Source of the DNA: Siphonodentalium dalli
Taxonomy: Eukaryota; Mollusca; Scaphopoda; Gadilida; Siphonodentaliidae
DNA length: 64,000 nt
Assembly: GCA_032622095.1 (NCBI GenBank)
Contig: CP136069.1
Location: 89,686,878-89,750,877, forward strand
Direction of reading: 5' to 3'
Below, one piece after another: positions 10,991-22,482 of the stretch (its first letter is position 1; every line of letters starts with the position of its first letter). The translations under genes were made by a program, and so were the position numbers. The notes beneath the pieces were generated by a model, which had not been told where the DNA came from, did not search any database, and saw only the letters and a list, made by a program, of their open reading frames with translations.

Positions 10991-12197
10991 GGAGATGTCG
11001 TAGCACACCTGTATGGTTTTAAATGTTGCGTCTAACATCATGCATTAAGCGCAGGTCTGTCTGTGCGGGTCACTATGAATACCGGACACAACCGAACATA
11101 ACCGAACACAACCGAAAACAAGTCCAAATAAGGGGTTAAAAGACGGAAATATATAAAATAAAGTTTATAACGATGTGTGTGGGTATGTAAGCTAGTGATA
11201 TGTGAAGTTTGGTGCAATTTGGTCGATTAAACGTTATGTTAATGAAAGTTTTATGTAATTTTACGCCATCGGCGCATAAGACAGCGTCCGGCATTATGGC
11301 CGCTAGCTCTATGAATACCGAACACAAGTTCAAATAAGGCGTATATTAGGGAAATAAATGAAATAAATTTTATAATCATGTGTGTGTATATGTAAGTTAG
11401 TGATATGTGAAGATTGATGCAATTTGGCCTATTGAAAGTTTAGTTATTTGTAGGTTTATGTACAATATTAGCTGTCGCACGTAAACCAGAGTTCGGCAAG
11501 ATGGCGGCCAACTCTATGAATACCGAACACAAGTTCAAATAAGGCGTATATAAGGTAAATATATAAAATAAAGTTTGTACTGATGTGTATTTATATGCAA
11601 GTTAGTGATATGTGAAGTTTGATGCAATTTGGCCTATTGAAAGTTTAGTTATTTGTAGGTTTATGTACAATATTAGCTGTCGGCACGTAAACCAGAGTTC
11701 GGCAAGATGGCTGCTAACTCTGTGAATACCGAACACAAGTATAAAAGGGAAATATATATAATAAAGTTTATAATGATAATGATGTGTATGTTTATGTAAG
11801 TTAGTGGTACCGGTATGTGAAGTCGGCACGCAAGTGAGAGTTCAGCGAGGATTTCTATGAATATAGAACACAAGTCAAAATAAGGGATGATTAAGGCATC
11901 AGCGATAGGTGATAATTAATCTCCCCGCACTGCGCAGTAGAGCCTTTGTTACTGATTAATTACTCTGGCTTACCGAAAAGATTTCAGGGATGTTTTGACA
12001 GTGATATTATAGCAAGTTTTCACAGGTTTCATAGAAACAAAAATGGTTGAATAAACAATATATGGGTGATGATTTATAGTTGGTATGATATTTCATAGTG
12101 AGAAAGGCCTCCTCATAATAGATAGTAAGTTGGTTTACGAGGAGGTCGAAGCTGACATCATGACGAAAAATTAAAGTATATATATATTGAGTCTTTC

Positions 12198-12506
12198 ATG
12201 CTGAGATTAAGGTCCGTAGTCTTCGAGGCTCGTGAACAAAATAATGTAATTTCCAAACTTTGGACCAATAATAATTGTGAAAGTTTAAACCATATTATCA
12301 AATTGGAAAATGAGTGGAAAACGTTGCGACTGACCGACTTAACTGACAATTTATCATAAATAGTTGACGATCAATTACGGGACGTTAGTGGTGCTTTACA
12401 TGGCTGTGGAAATTTTCAATTAGCGAATCAGGCAATATCATTAAAAATAAACAATAGTATATGGGTAAATATGACAGCAGACCAACGTGACCTACGCCTT
12501 ATTTGA
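12198..12506 (+). pseudogene. MULE-like transposase C-terminal relic
   Basis: A plus-strand frame runs from ATG 12198 to TGA 12504, broken once by TAA at 12357-12359. It contains TNNNCESLNHII (about codon 23 on), a charged helix and then LTDLTDNLS, and after the stop DDQLRDVSGALHG and MTADQRD. The first motif resembles the T-N-N-x-x-E-S-x-N signature that follows the catalytic region in MULE transposases (family knowledge). The second giant element carries a homologous relic at 24575-25345 with TNNNYESIN, LTEFTDNLN, TDQLRDI and MTAEQRE in the same order. Shared order across two elements argues against chance. The catalytic DDE part is absent. Confidence 0.65.
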
Positions 12507-12801
12507 ACTTGTGTTCGGTATTTATAGAGTTAGCCGCCATCTTGCATGCCGAACTCTGGTTTACGTGCCGACAGCTAATATTGTACATAAACCTACCAAT
12601 AACTAAACTTCTAATCGGTCAAATTGCATCAAACTTCACATATCACTAACTTACATATGCACACACATCTTTATAAACTTTATTTCATATATTTCCCTCA
12701 TATACACCATATTTGGACTTGTGTTCGGTATTCATAGAGTTAGCCGCCATCACGCCGGATTCTGACTCGGTGTGAAATTATACATAAAACTTTCATTAAC
12801 G

Positions 12802-13659
12802 CAGGCCTGGCCCTTTGAAATTGGAAGGAGGGCAATGATCGCCCTCCTTAATTTATCCCAGGAGGGCTATTTTATCTGACCATATGATGCGAAGCATCAT
12901 CAGAGGCGAGCGGGGGGTGAGCTTGAGAGGGGGTGTCCCCCTCTCATGATTAGGGGGGTCCGGGAAATTTTTAATATGTAGTGTCCCTGAGAGCGATTCT
13001 GGCATATATTTGTGGATTTTGTTCAGTGTTTCTTGAGGGAAAAAATGTAGTTTTGTGTGACCCACATTATGTGAGTAAAGGGGGGATGCCCTATAGCAGA
13101 AGAGTCCACAATTAGAGGTACCATGTCTTACCCACCGGAAGCTGACATAAGCTAATGATAGGTAGAGCACTCTGCTGTATAGGCAGTTTCTGATATAGTC
13201 ATAAAGAGTAGGAAAATAAAAGATAGCAGAAACCCAGAGAACACATACAAATTTCGTGTTATGATTTATATTTCATAATAATATTTAATTTAATCATTGT
13301 ATGATCAAAGTTATGTGAAAAAGAAATAATCAAAAAAGCGAGGCCCCCTGGTCATTTCTGTAAATTTAGTACCCGTGAGGTCTCCATGTCGTTACTGTAC
13401 ATTTATTAACCACGAGTTTCCCAATCCGGATCCCCCGTCTTTGTAAAATAATTGCGCTTAACATGTATATGCATATGTAAACCATAATATTTATATACTT
13501 ATTAAAAGATACCAACACTGAAATTTTTTTTTCTTCTTTTTTTTTTCTTCTTTTTTTTATTATACTTACGCGAGGAGGGCGATAGGCGCCCTCCTTATTT
13601 TAATTTCAGGCGGGCAGAGGCGGGCGAGGGCGATCGCCCGCCTTAAAAGGCCAGGCCTG
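12802..13659. mobile_element. 858-bp DNA transposon nested in giant element 1
   Basis: The left end is CAGGCCTGGCC and the right end its complement GGCCAGGCCTG. Flanking duplicates ATTAACG lie at 12795-12801 and 13660-13666 (7 bp; an eighth base differs, c versus t). Both subterminal regions contain hairpins of the type 'ggagggc…gccctcc'. The interrupted host unit resumes in register on the other side. It is probably a non-autonomous hAT-like element; P-type elements also make 7-8-bp duplications, so the class is open. A 105-codon minus-strand frame inside shows no recognised domain. Confidence 0.8.
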
Positions 13660-14867
13660 ATTAACGTAACTTTTAATCGGCCAAATTGCATCAAACTTCA
13701 CATATCACTAGTTTACATATAGACCATTTTACAGATAGCGAGAATGATGCATTGTGGGCCAGAAAGTATCCAAACAAAGCCACGTGCTTTTCGGCCGCAT
13801 GCATTTACTATGGGGGATTTAGGGTGGGTCTATAAAACTAATTATAAAACTTTGGTATATGTCATAGTTTACGCGAGAAATTTTAAACACATATCAGGGA
13901 CATGTGCCCCTTCTAGAATGTTCAAAAACATTTCCAGTTGCTTGTCGTATTTTAATTGATTTTATGCGATGAAATAATGCGAAAATTCAGAAAATTGCAC
14001 TAATTTCTCAATATTTTGCGGTTTTAGTAAACGCCCGATAAAAGTCGTTCTATTGGGAATTTTGACACCAAATTTTCAGAGAATATAGAGTAAACACAGT
14101 ACTATCGGAATATCATAAAGGAGTTCTGTGCATTTGGTATTAATTAACCCTCAGACTGCCGAAGCTGCCGTCAATAAATTCGCTTTTTCGTGTTCGACGA
14201 AAATGAAACTTAATTGTCTGTTTAAAGGTCCCATTTTCGTGTCGAATGGTGATAGAATCTCCATTTGTCAAGTTCATGGATAAATTACATCACACTTAAT
14301 CGGCTTATGTCCGCGGCCATAAACCTGTGTTTTTATAACAATTTATTTGAGACAAACTGTTGCGCGCATATATACGCAGCAGTCGGCGCTTATCAGTTGA
14401 AGTTAATAATCGTGAAGCCTGTGTAACACATGTTCAAATACAACGGAGAAAAAAAATACGTGACCAATGAGCATTCACAAAACAATATATATACATCAGT
14501 TTTGAAAACGAGTAAAAATGATTATAAATGAAAACACTCTTTATCGTGTACCGGCGCTTTTGCGCAAGAAGGTTTTTAATGGACGCAATCATTGGATTTT
14601 GTTCTAGGCTTAAAAAAACAAACAATACAAAATGTGTTCAAACTTCCTCTTTTGAAAGTTGAAGTAAAACATCACGGGTGTTGTTACAGTCTATTGTGAT
14701 TCTTTGGTGAACACAAGTCATACTTTGCCAAATTCATGCCGTATATCACACATGTTTAGTATACATGACATGTCGTCACTTTCGGTGAATTGTTGAAACA
14801 CAAGTGAGAACATCTAACGGAAGTTTTATGGGGTATATAAAATAGAAGCATGGCCAGTTGATGTACA

Positions 14868-15272
14868 GACAGCGAACTAAAAACCTTCCTAAACGACCGT
14901 GGTGTTCCATCAACTAGACGAAAAAAAGATGAGAAAGTGCAGCTAGCCGAGTTGGCACACAAACAGAAATCTCCAGTTATTCAGTCGGCAGATGGTCAAC
15001 AGAAAACGGTTAATACCCAAAAAGCGAAGTTGTTATGCCTGGAGTTTTTGTTGTCTCTTAATAAATGCTCAGATTCTACATACAACGAAGATGTGAAATT
15101 CAAGATTTTTCGCCAGATAGATCCAAAGAAATACTTTGTTGAAATCTCTTGCCACATTTTGCTGTATTTATGCAAAACGTGCATTTCCATCTTAACACAT
15201 CGATGTAGATTGAAAACGACATATTTGCGGTCATGTAATGCGAACATAAACGCTCCGTTTTATATGGTATAA
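14868..15272 (+). pseudogene. SAP-like helical domain exon of a transposon protein
   Basis: The frame follows a possible acceptor (gatgtacAG) and begins SELKTFLNDRGVPSTRRKKD, then VQLAELAHKQ. The pattern hydrophobic-x2-FL-x2-RG-x-P/S-x4-K-x2-L-x2-L is that of SAP/HeH helix-extension-helix DNA-binding motifs, which I have seen at the start of transposon-associated invertebrate proteins. After about 60 residues the frame becomes less convincing and stops at 15272. No catalytic domain is visible. It lies between the long TIRs and points away from the THAP exon, so the two may be separate genes or a rearranged one. Confidence 0.5.
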
Positions 15273-15374
15273 AATGACCTTCCAAATTACTCTAAACTTG
15301 CAAGTATTTTTGTAGGAAATCAATAAACTTATAGTACATGTACGAATATTCATATCAAATTAAATAATACTCAC

Positions 15375-15433
15375 GTTTCTGGGTTACGTCGGTCATTATT
15401 GCAACCGAAAACTGCACAGCGATTTGAAGGCAT
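15375..15433 (-). CDS. First exon of a THAP-type zinc-finger protein
   Basis: On the minus strand ATG at 15433 opens MPSNRCAVFGCNNDRRNPE and ends at the donor AAAC|GTGAGT. The start M-P-x-x-C-x-V/A-x-G-C-x-N is the classic beginning of the THAP domain (C-x2-4-C-x35-50-C-x2-H), in which the first exon commonly supplies the first Cys pair. The rest of the domain is not found within the element, so the gene is incomplete. THAP domains bind the terminal repeats of P and some Kolobok transposons, which fits its place inside a TIR element. Confidence 0.6.
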
Positions 15434-16803
15434 TTTCAATTTATGATTTTGTAAGGGTAGTAGATGGGCACGAAGCGAAGTGATTTTGTTGAATGAGAGT
15501 AGAAGGGTGCGAAGCGCCCGGGATGGTCGAAAAGTTCGAGAGATCTTCTCCTTCACCCCGGTGATTTTGTTCTCCAAACCAAGTCGCATATATAGCAGGC
15601 AGTGGCGGCATTTTCAGACAACTTTTGAAGAAACCCTAGCATATGGATTAGGTTCAACATGTCACAATAGACATGAAAGAGTATCACCTCGCCCTCTCAC
15701 ATGCTTCAGTTGTCAGTTAAAACATGAAGTTTTTCATAAAACAGTTTCATTTTCGTGAAACGCATGCGAAGCCAGATGTGCGAAGAGAGAATTTATTGAC
15801 GGCAGCTTCGGCAGTCTGAGGGGTAATTAATCCCAAATGCACGGAACTCCTTTACGATATTCCGATAGTACTGTGTTTACTCTATATTCTCTAAAAATTT
15901 GGTGTAAAAGTTCCCAATAGAACGACTTTTATCAGGCATTTACTAAAACCGCAAAATATTGAGAATATTAAAAACCGTCTTGTGCAAAAGCGCCGGTACA
16001 CAATAAAGAGCGTTTTCATTTATAATCGTTTTCAAAACTGATGTATATTGTTTTATGAATGCTCATTGGTCACGCTATTTATTTTACGTAGTTTTTTTCT
16101 GTTGTATTTGAACATTTGTTACACAGGCTTCACGATTATTAACTTCAACTGATAAGCGCCGTCTGCTACGTATGCACGCAACAGTTTGTCTCAAATAAAT
16201 TGTTATAAAACACAGGTTTATGGCCGCGGACATAAGCCGATTAAATGTGATGTAATTTATCCATGAACTTGACAAATGGAGATTCTATCACCATTCGAAC
16301 CGAAAATGGGACCTTTAAACAGACAAGTTTCATTTTCGTCGAACACGAAAAAGCAAATTTATTGACGGCAGCTTCAGCAGTCTGAGGGTTAATTAATACC
16401 AAATGCACAGAAAATCGCATAAAATCAATTAAAATACGACAAGCAACTGGAAATGTTTTTGAACATTCTAGAAGGGGTACATGTCCCTGATATATGTTTA
16501 AAATTTCTCGCGTAAACTACCGTATGACAGATACCAAAGTTATAATTAGTTTTATAGACCCACCCTAAATCCCCCATAGTAATTAAATGCATGCGGCCGT
16601 AAAGCACATGGCTTTGTTTGGATACTTTCTGGCCCACAATGCAACAGTCAAAATGGTTATCTGTAAAATGGTCTATAGTACACACACACACACGCCTGAC
16701 ACCATTATAAACTTTATTTCATATATTTCCGTCTTTTAATTGTTTTCGGTTGTGTTCGGTTATGTTCGGTTGTGTTCGGTATTCATAGTGACCCCTGTCT
16801 GTG

Positions 16804-19034
16804 TGTGTGTAAGCAGCTTTAGCACGTATTGTCTCCTGTGACTGTGTTGTCCATATTTGTTTTGTTTGGTAGTACTAGTACTAGTCACAACCCAAAAGGG
16901 TTGTTTTACGGTATTGCGTATGTGACGTCAGTAATTTCTATACCCCATCAACATGAAAAAATTGTTTTTACATCTGGGCGATTCAGACCTATGGGGCCCT
17001 ATGGTGGCCGCCATGTTGGAATAGAATTGACAAATTAATAAAACGAATTTATTTTACTTCTTCGATCAGCCTCCCCATAGCAACACTATTAAATTTGAAA
17101 CACAAAATCAACCTTATTCAAAATTAAATGCTTAATGTGGATTTAGCTGACACGGGCGCATAGCATTCGGCAAACCTCGCCAGATTCCGTACCGTTAAAG
17201 TTTGAATATTACGTCACCTGGCAGGCCATAGCAACGTTGGAAATGATGACGTAATTTCTTTACAAAATGGTGGCGCTCTCTTATTTGCGAAATTTGAAAT
17301 TGAATTGCTTGTTATTGTTATCGCTCGTATTTTAAATGTACAACGGTATCACAGCACGTAAGCGTTAAGAACAAACGATAAAGCACAAGCGATTAGCGAA
17401 GATAGCACAACGAGCCCATTACTGGAATGACTTTAGAGTCAAAGCAGTCAAAAGAAGAAGAAGAACAACAACACTAGAACTTGTTTTGAACTTGGAAGTT
17501 TAAAAGTGAAAATCAGTCATTCGGAAAGAAACTCAATGACGAATCTGTGACTGACAAAAATATGAAAATGAAGGTCACTGGGGTGAAATGTGGACTGGTC
17601 TGTGCAGACTGATCACCACGGCGATTTGACTTGTTCTGTTATTGTTCAATTTTAAGTTTGTTTTCACCTGCCGGACTGGTTAGACTTAGACTTAAACTTA
17701 GAGTTGCAACTGCAAGCGGCAAATTGTTCAGTCTACTAACTAACTACTTCTCTAAATAGTAAATTTAATTGTTAATATATCAAACACTGTCAGGTCAAGC
17801 CTCAACTTGGGTCAAGGAAATCAGAAAATGGAGATTTTAGAGCTGACTCATTTACTCATTTACTCAGTATAGACAGTATAGTTCAGTCATGAACCGTTGA
17901 ACGTAGCACGTAGCTGGAACTTGTGGAAGCAGTATCCAGTGAAAGCGGTCATGTGGCCTTCTAATCTAATAATATTAGGATTGTATTAGTCAATTTAGTG
18001 ATTACAGATTAGTAAATTTAGTTATCAACGACTTCAGGCTCAGCCTCACCCACTCACTGTGAATGTGACTCAGGTCAAAATTCAATTCTAACCATCTACA
18101 GAGCAGTCAACACACAGATGTAACAAACATGTAAAGCCCAGTGAATTGGTGACTAACAAAGTGAGTCGTTTATCTTCTTGTTGAGTGAAGGAAAAGAAGA
18201 ACATCTCCCAATCCCACTTGGTCTCGGCACACTGCAGAGTTCATGCAGTGACTGGTGAGAGGATATGCTTCTGGGCCAACTTTCCATCTGTGTGTATGAA
18301 TTGTTTCATGTGATGGACACATCAAGTTAAATATAATAATTATAATGCATGGTGATTAGTTTTAGCATTCTCACATATTAAATAATTCATTATTTTAACA
18401 CTGTGTTCTCGATTTAAACCTTAAGCATTAAGCGGGAGCTTGACCAGCATGGCTAGCATATATATTAACGAGTGGCTATTTGTGGAAAAATTATTAAATA
18501 TAGCCCTGCGTACTTGCTATTGTCGACTTGACACATTGGGATTGGAATAATATGTATGCTAAATATAATAATTCCAGGCCAACTTAGTTGAACTATCACG
18601 ACCTTCTTGTTATACATGTACATGACTAATGAGGCAATCGTATAAATGTTTAATCTAGTAGCATTTTCTCAGACCATGCCATGAATATCTATGTATCTAT
18701 GCCCATCAAGAATGATATATTCCACCAGTACAAAGTTTTTGCTGTTGCGATAGGGAAGTAACTAGTACAGTTAATAAATTATGGAGTACCTTTCATTAAT
18801 ACTGTGTGTCATAGAATGTGAAGATCCAACTTTGAAATGGCAAGATTTAAATGACTTTGTGGTGGATTTTCCTTTGCGTCCCTCATACTAATGTCATTCC
18901 TCCTGGGCAATTATTAAAATGTTTATATACTATCAGATGCCTAACAATAGTGTCAGCATGTGCCGCATGATTAGTAATTTCAGATAAAATTCTCAACGAT
19001 CATTAAGTTTTTTCGCATAGAGACATATATAGAA
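16804..19034. other. Non-coding stretch; candidate 5' flank of a host gene
   Basis: There is no frame longer than 70 codons and no clear repeat. Near 17266 'aaaATGGTGGCG' opens a 20-codon frame that could be a first exon, but it terminates without a donor in frame. Two nearly identical statements 'tttactcatttactcag' near 17850 are local. I see no supported gene. Confidence 0.45.
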
Positions 19035-19535
19035 TTAAAGGCACGTGCGGCCTTAATTGTCGAAAATATTCATATTTGTTCCAAACTCCGTAAACAGAAA
19101 AACATTAAAACGCATACAGTTCCGTTCATATATACCATGACCATCGCGTAAACAGCATGTTATAATAAAGACCTATTATATTTGACATAAGCAAGAGTCT
19201 GATTGTGTTACAGAAGACAGCACAATGCTACTGGCTAATCACACACAAATGGCATAAATGCTCTTTATTAGTTCCATATCAGGTATTCACCAACGAAGAA
19301 CGCTCTTTATGTTTACCATCATAATATAAACAAACACCAGAAAGGTAACTTTTATGCTTTTGTTTACATAACAATGGTCAAACAAATGACCATAACATAC
19401 TGTTTATGCGATATTTCTTATTTGTATACGGACAAAGTCTATCTACATTTTGATGTTCTTTATGTTTGTGGCGGTTTTTGACGGGTGGAAATATTTTCAC
19501 AGGATACCCACCGCCAAGGCCAACCGTGTCTTTAA
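19035..19535. mobile_element. TTAA-flanked MITE, family 1, copy A (~0.5 kb)
   Basis: TTAA at 19035-19038 and 19532-19535 flank ends AGGCACGTGCGGCCTT and AAGGCCAACCGTGTCT (inverted, imperfect). The interior contains 'gaacgctctttatgtttaccatcataatataaac' and 'tatttgtatacggacaaagtct' in variants shared with copies B, C and D. It is non-coding. TTAA targeting is typical of piggyBac and Kolobok families. Confidence 0.85.
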
Positions 19536-20076
19536 ATTGAAATAGAATTAAATTTCAATCAATATTGTTAATTTCAGTCTAGGTCTCCGCTATCACTATT
19601 ATTGACCATCACAATGCTTAGACATCTGAGAGTACGATATAAGCTCACAAAAGTCATGAACAAGCATGCAATCTCGAGCTGGGACCACCCTTAATACTTG
19701 TTTCTCATCATCTACTTCACAGAAGGGGTCACCCCTAAGTAGTAACCGTATAGGAAACACACCGAACATACCACTATGACATCAGTTTGTTTGATCTAAA
19801 TTATTTAGCCCCAAAACAATAGTCATTTGGCAAATTAACTCATTCCTTTTCGAAGTGCCTGTCATCTACTGAAGTTGGATCCTACCAGGGCCATAAATTA
19901 TGTCTCATTGAGTCATTGTGTCCCATCCATGTAAATCGCTGAAAGTCAAGCATACATAAACGTTACTTCTATAAATAAATCATGTGGCTATGTGAAATAT
20001 GCATTAAATCCCCGTTTTCATAATAATGTATTCAGTATTATATGTAAATTTATCCAATAAAGATATTTTTCCCTTG
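19536..20076. other. Unannotated spacer
   Basis: No repeat, terminal structure or coding signal was recognised. Confidence 0.45.
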
Positions 20077-20524
20077 AAGGTCCTCAATCCGAATCAATAG
20101 TCCCCATATCATCAGATTCCAACAACAAGAATTTTTTTTGAAATGCCGCTTCAGTTGACAGAATTAATTGCTCGAAAATAATGCTAACTGCAGTCAATTA
20201 TGGCATAAAATTGACAAAAACCTGTAATTTATCAACTTTTTGCTCAACGAATATTGCGGGTTTGTCAAACATCTGACACACACAAAACAAAAAAAAACTC
20301 ATTTGATTTTAGAGTTATTCATCTCCATCTGCAATTTGGTCAGAGAAAGTATTCTTGTCTGCTGTTTGCTGGGCCACGTAAAATTAAAATGATAGATTTT
20401 TAAAATCGGTATCTGATCACTCTGAGCTTTAATGTTGTGGGTTCCTCGACTTGAATCAAATATTGTTCACCTCTGAAGTCAAGGAAATAGTAATCTGCGA
20501 GGGTTAATTCGGATTGAGTACCTT
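20077..20524. mobile_element. TTAA-type MITE, family 2, copy 2
   Basis: Ends AAGGTCCTCAATCCGAAT and ATTCGGATTGAGTACCTT are inverted. The right flank is TTAA; the left flank is TTGA, one mutation away. The interior right half matches 8327-8582 (inverted) and 21169-21437. Confidence 0.75.
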
Positions 20525-21068
20525 TAAAATTGCAAAAATTAAATTAAATAATTTTGCCTTGAAAATTGGTTGCTTGGCCAGATTCAACCTTCACCTGCCG
20601 ATTGCATTTTGAAGAAATATAGTAACATGTGCTATATGGCTAATATCTCTTGACTGGCGCCATGGATATTGGTCTGGAAATTAGAGAAATGTTAGAGGCA
20701 ATATCTCACTCTGACCCATGTCTAACTGTGGCCCACATTCCCACATTCCTCTATATCTGGGGCTGCAACATATTCTCGTGCAAATAGGTTTATTTGTACC
20801 TAAATATTCACATATGTTCATATTTTTTTTATTTATTTAAATTTGTTTAAATAAAAATTTAGAAAAACTAACGGCATTATTCACTCTGCCAGGGCACCCC
20901 GAGTCACCACACCAAATTTCGCTGAAATCTGAGCACCAATATTAACAAAGACATGTTGGTCTCAACTTTACTCCAGTCTTATATTATTATATATGTATAT
21001 ATAAACAGTCCCATGAAACATGTATACATTTATTGATGGACGTGTCATGGGCTCTTCATACAGGATCA
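20525..21068. other. Unannotated spacer
   Basis: AT-rich sequence with no recognisable gene or repeat. Confidence 0.45.
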
Positions 21069-21069
21069 G

Positions 21070-21630
21070 GTTCATTATTCCGAAGGTTCCATATTCCGAA
21101 GGGTCGCTATCCCAAAGGTTCTTATTAAGAAGGTTCGCTATTCTGAAGGTATGCTATTCTGGGCGTATTTAACCAGAAAAGATGGACAACTCTAATACCA
21201 AGTAGTTATTATTACCACGATTTTACAGTTATCCATCTTTATCTGGAAGACCGCCCGTTTTGACCTCGTCCTGGCACGATTAGGCCCAGAACAATAAAAA
21301 TAGCAAACTGCAAAGATCGATATCTAATTACTCTGAGCTTTGATGGGTGGGTTCGACACTAATCAAATATTTTTTTTTCCCACCGAAGCCAAAGAAAGAG
21401 TAATTTAGCAGCGTCTTATCGGATTGAGTGCCTTTAAGTTATTTCCTTCATAAAAAGAGTCTTATGATAAAGAACCCTCTCAATACTTTAGAATATAGAT
21501 AATAGAATGAAACTTCAAAATAACAAGTTATAAAAACCTTCTGAATATTGAGGAATATAGAGAACCTTGTGAATAGCGAAACTTCGGTATAATGAACCTT
21601 GGGAATAGCGAACCTTTGGACATAGAGTGA
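21070..21630. repeat. Diverged foldback of 'CGAAGGTTCGCTATT' tandem words
   Basis: 21072-21162 holds about six loose copies of a 16-bp word ('attccgaaggttcgct'). 21455-21625 holds the inverted word ('aatagcgaaccttc') at least six times. A family-2 MITE sits between the arms. Confidence 0.65.
21169..21437. mobile_element. TTAA-type MITE, family 2, copy 3
   Basis: TTAA at 21169-21172 and 21434-21437 border sequence ending CGGATTGAGTGCCT, with the interior words 'ctctgagctttgatgggtgggttc' shared with the 20-kb copy. It inserted between the two arms of the 21070-21630 foldback. Confidence 0.65.
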
Positions 21631-21868
21631 CATGTCCCCGTCCTACACTACAGCCCATACGCACTGGCGTGATCGTATATCCCAAGTTGGCCAGAAATAC
21701 AGGCACTCCTATGAAACATACATTTATCATTTTATAGATGGACGTACGTGTTTTGCCACTTTTGGGTTGTCCATACGTACTGACGTAATCATATTAGACT
21801 AGACTAACTAGTAGTAGTACGGACTATGGTAGGCTATTTGTAACCTGGTATGCTAACACTAGTAACAG

Positions 21869-21943
21869 TAGATCATGCCATGAATCTCTACTCTTGCTAA
21901 CGCCCGGGCGTCAGCTTTGAGTAGAGATTCATGGCATGATCTA
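21869..21943. repeat. Perfect 25-bp-stem hairpin with CG-rich loop palindrome
   Basis: TAGATCATGCCATGAATCTC… at 21869-21893 is exactly complementary to 21919-21943. The 25-nt loop itself contains the palindrome ACGCCCGGGCGT. Such perfection implies recent origin or selection. Confidence 0.85.
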
Positions 21944-22242
21944 GACTATAGTAAGTTACAGGACAGACGACGTCTACACGAAAATGGGAAACTTAGCTAT
22001 CATTAATTAATTAAAGGAACAATACCCTTTCACCATTCAGACGTTATTTTCGACATAAGTAATGATACTCTGAAAGAATTCGATGCTATACACCTACATT
22101 TCTTAAACACAAACCTCCTATTTAGAATCAGGAAAATACTTGTTTCATAATTTTATGTTGTGAAACAAACGCCACCTATCGGGAACAGGAGTCTAAATTT
22201 CCGGGATGGCTTCCAAAATGGCTAGCTTGAAAATGCTTCTCT

Positions 22243-22482
22243 AGATATGGACTAGACTCTGGCTCTATGAGGCTACGTCGTTACACTTTGCACACCGTCA
22301 TGACGGCGAACAGAGCAGAGCGTTGGAGCGTCATAGAGCCAGTGTCTAGTACAGTCTAGATACTGTACTAGACTTCGGTTCTACATGACGCTCCGACGCT
22401 CTGCTCTGTTCGCCACCATGACGGCGTGCAGAGTGTAACGATGTAGGTTCATAAAGCCAGTGTCTAGTCCAGCCTCGATACG
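22243..22482. repeat. Large inverted repeat, ~115-bp arms
   Basis: The arms share 'gaacagagcagagcgt', 'ggagcgtcat' and 'gccagtgtctagt' in opposite orientation with about 85-90% identity by eye and almost no loop. The arms end in 'tctaga'-rich sequence. It is probably a MITE, but no clear TSD was found. Confidence 0.75.

Larger units (their letters stand above)
13718..16677. mobile_element. ~2.96-kb transposon with long rearranged TIRs; THAP and SAP-like relics
   Basis: Ends read TATAGACCATTTTACAGATA and its exact complement. Because TATA is itself palindromic, the target duplication could be TA or TATA. Left-arm sequence from 13718 to about 14590 reappears inverted between about 15780 and 16677, but in shuffled order: the right arm lacks 13990-14140 next to its end and carries it instead at 15785-15980. 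Between the arms lie two coding relics in opposite directions. It inserted into a repeat unit of giant element 1; sister units give the empty site 'cttacatatacacacac'. Confidence 0.8.
11066..16794. mobile_element. Giant MULE-type foldback element 1 (5.7 kb with nested insertions)
   Basis: Termini GGGTCACTATGAATACCG (11067) and its complement (ending 16794) lie between perfect 9-bp TSDs CTGTCTGTG at 11057-11065 and 16795-16803. Directly inside come ~10-bp tandem words (accgaacata, accgaacaca). Then follow ~200-bp units, each beginning 'tatgaataccgaacacaag': four in the left arm (about 11073, 11310, 11513, 11724) and inverted copies in the right arm. The core (11890-12490) holds a transposase relic. 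Two younger transposons split the right arm at 12802-13659 and 13718-16677. A 9-bp TSD with long TIRs is characteristic of Mutator-like elements; the internally repetitive arms resemble foldback elements. Confidence 0.8.

Noticed and set aside
12853-13170. 105-codon frame within the 858-bp element as a transposase
   Set aside because: Rich in Pro and low-complexity, no catalytic or DNA-binding motif; the element looks non-autonomous.
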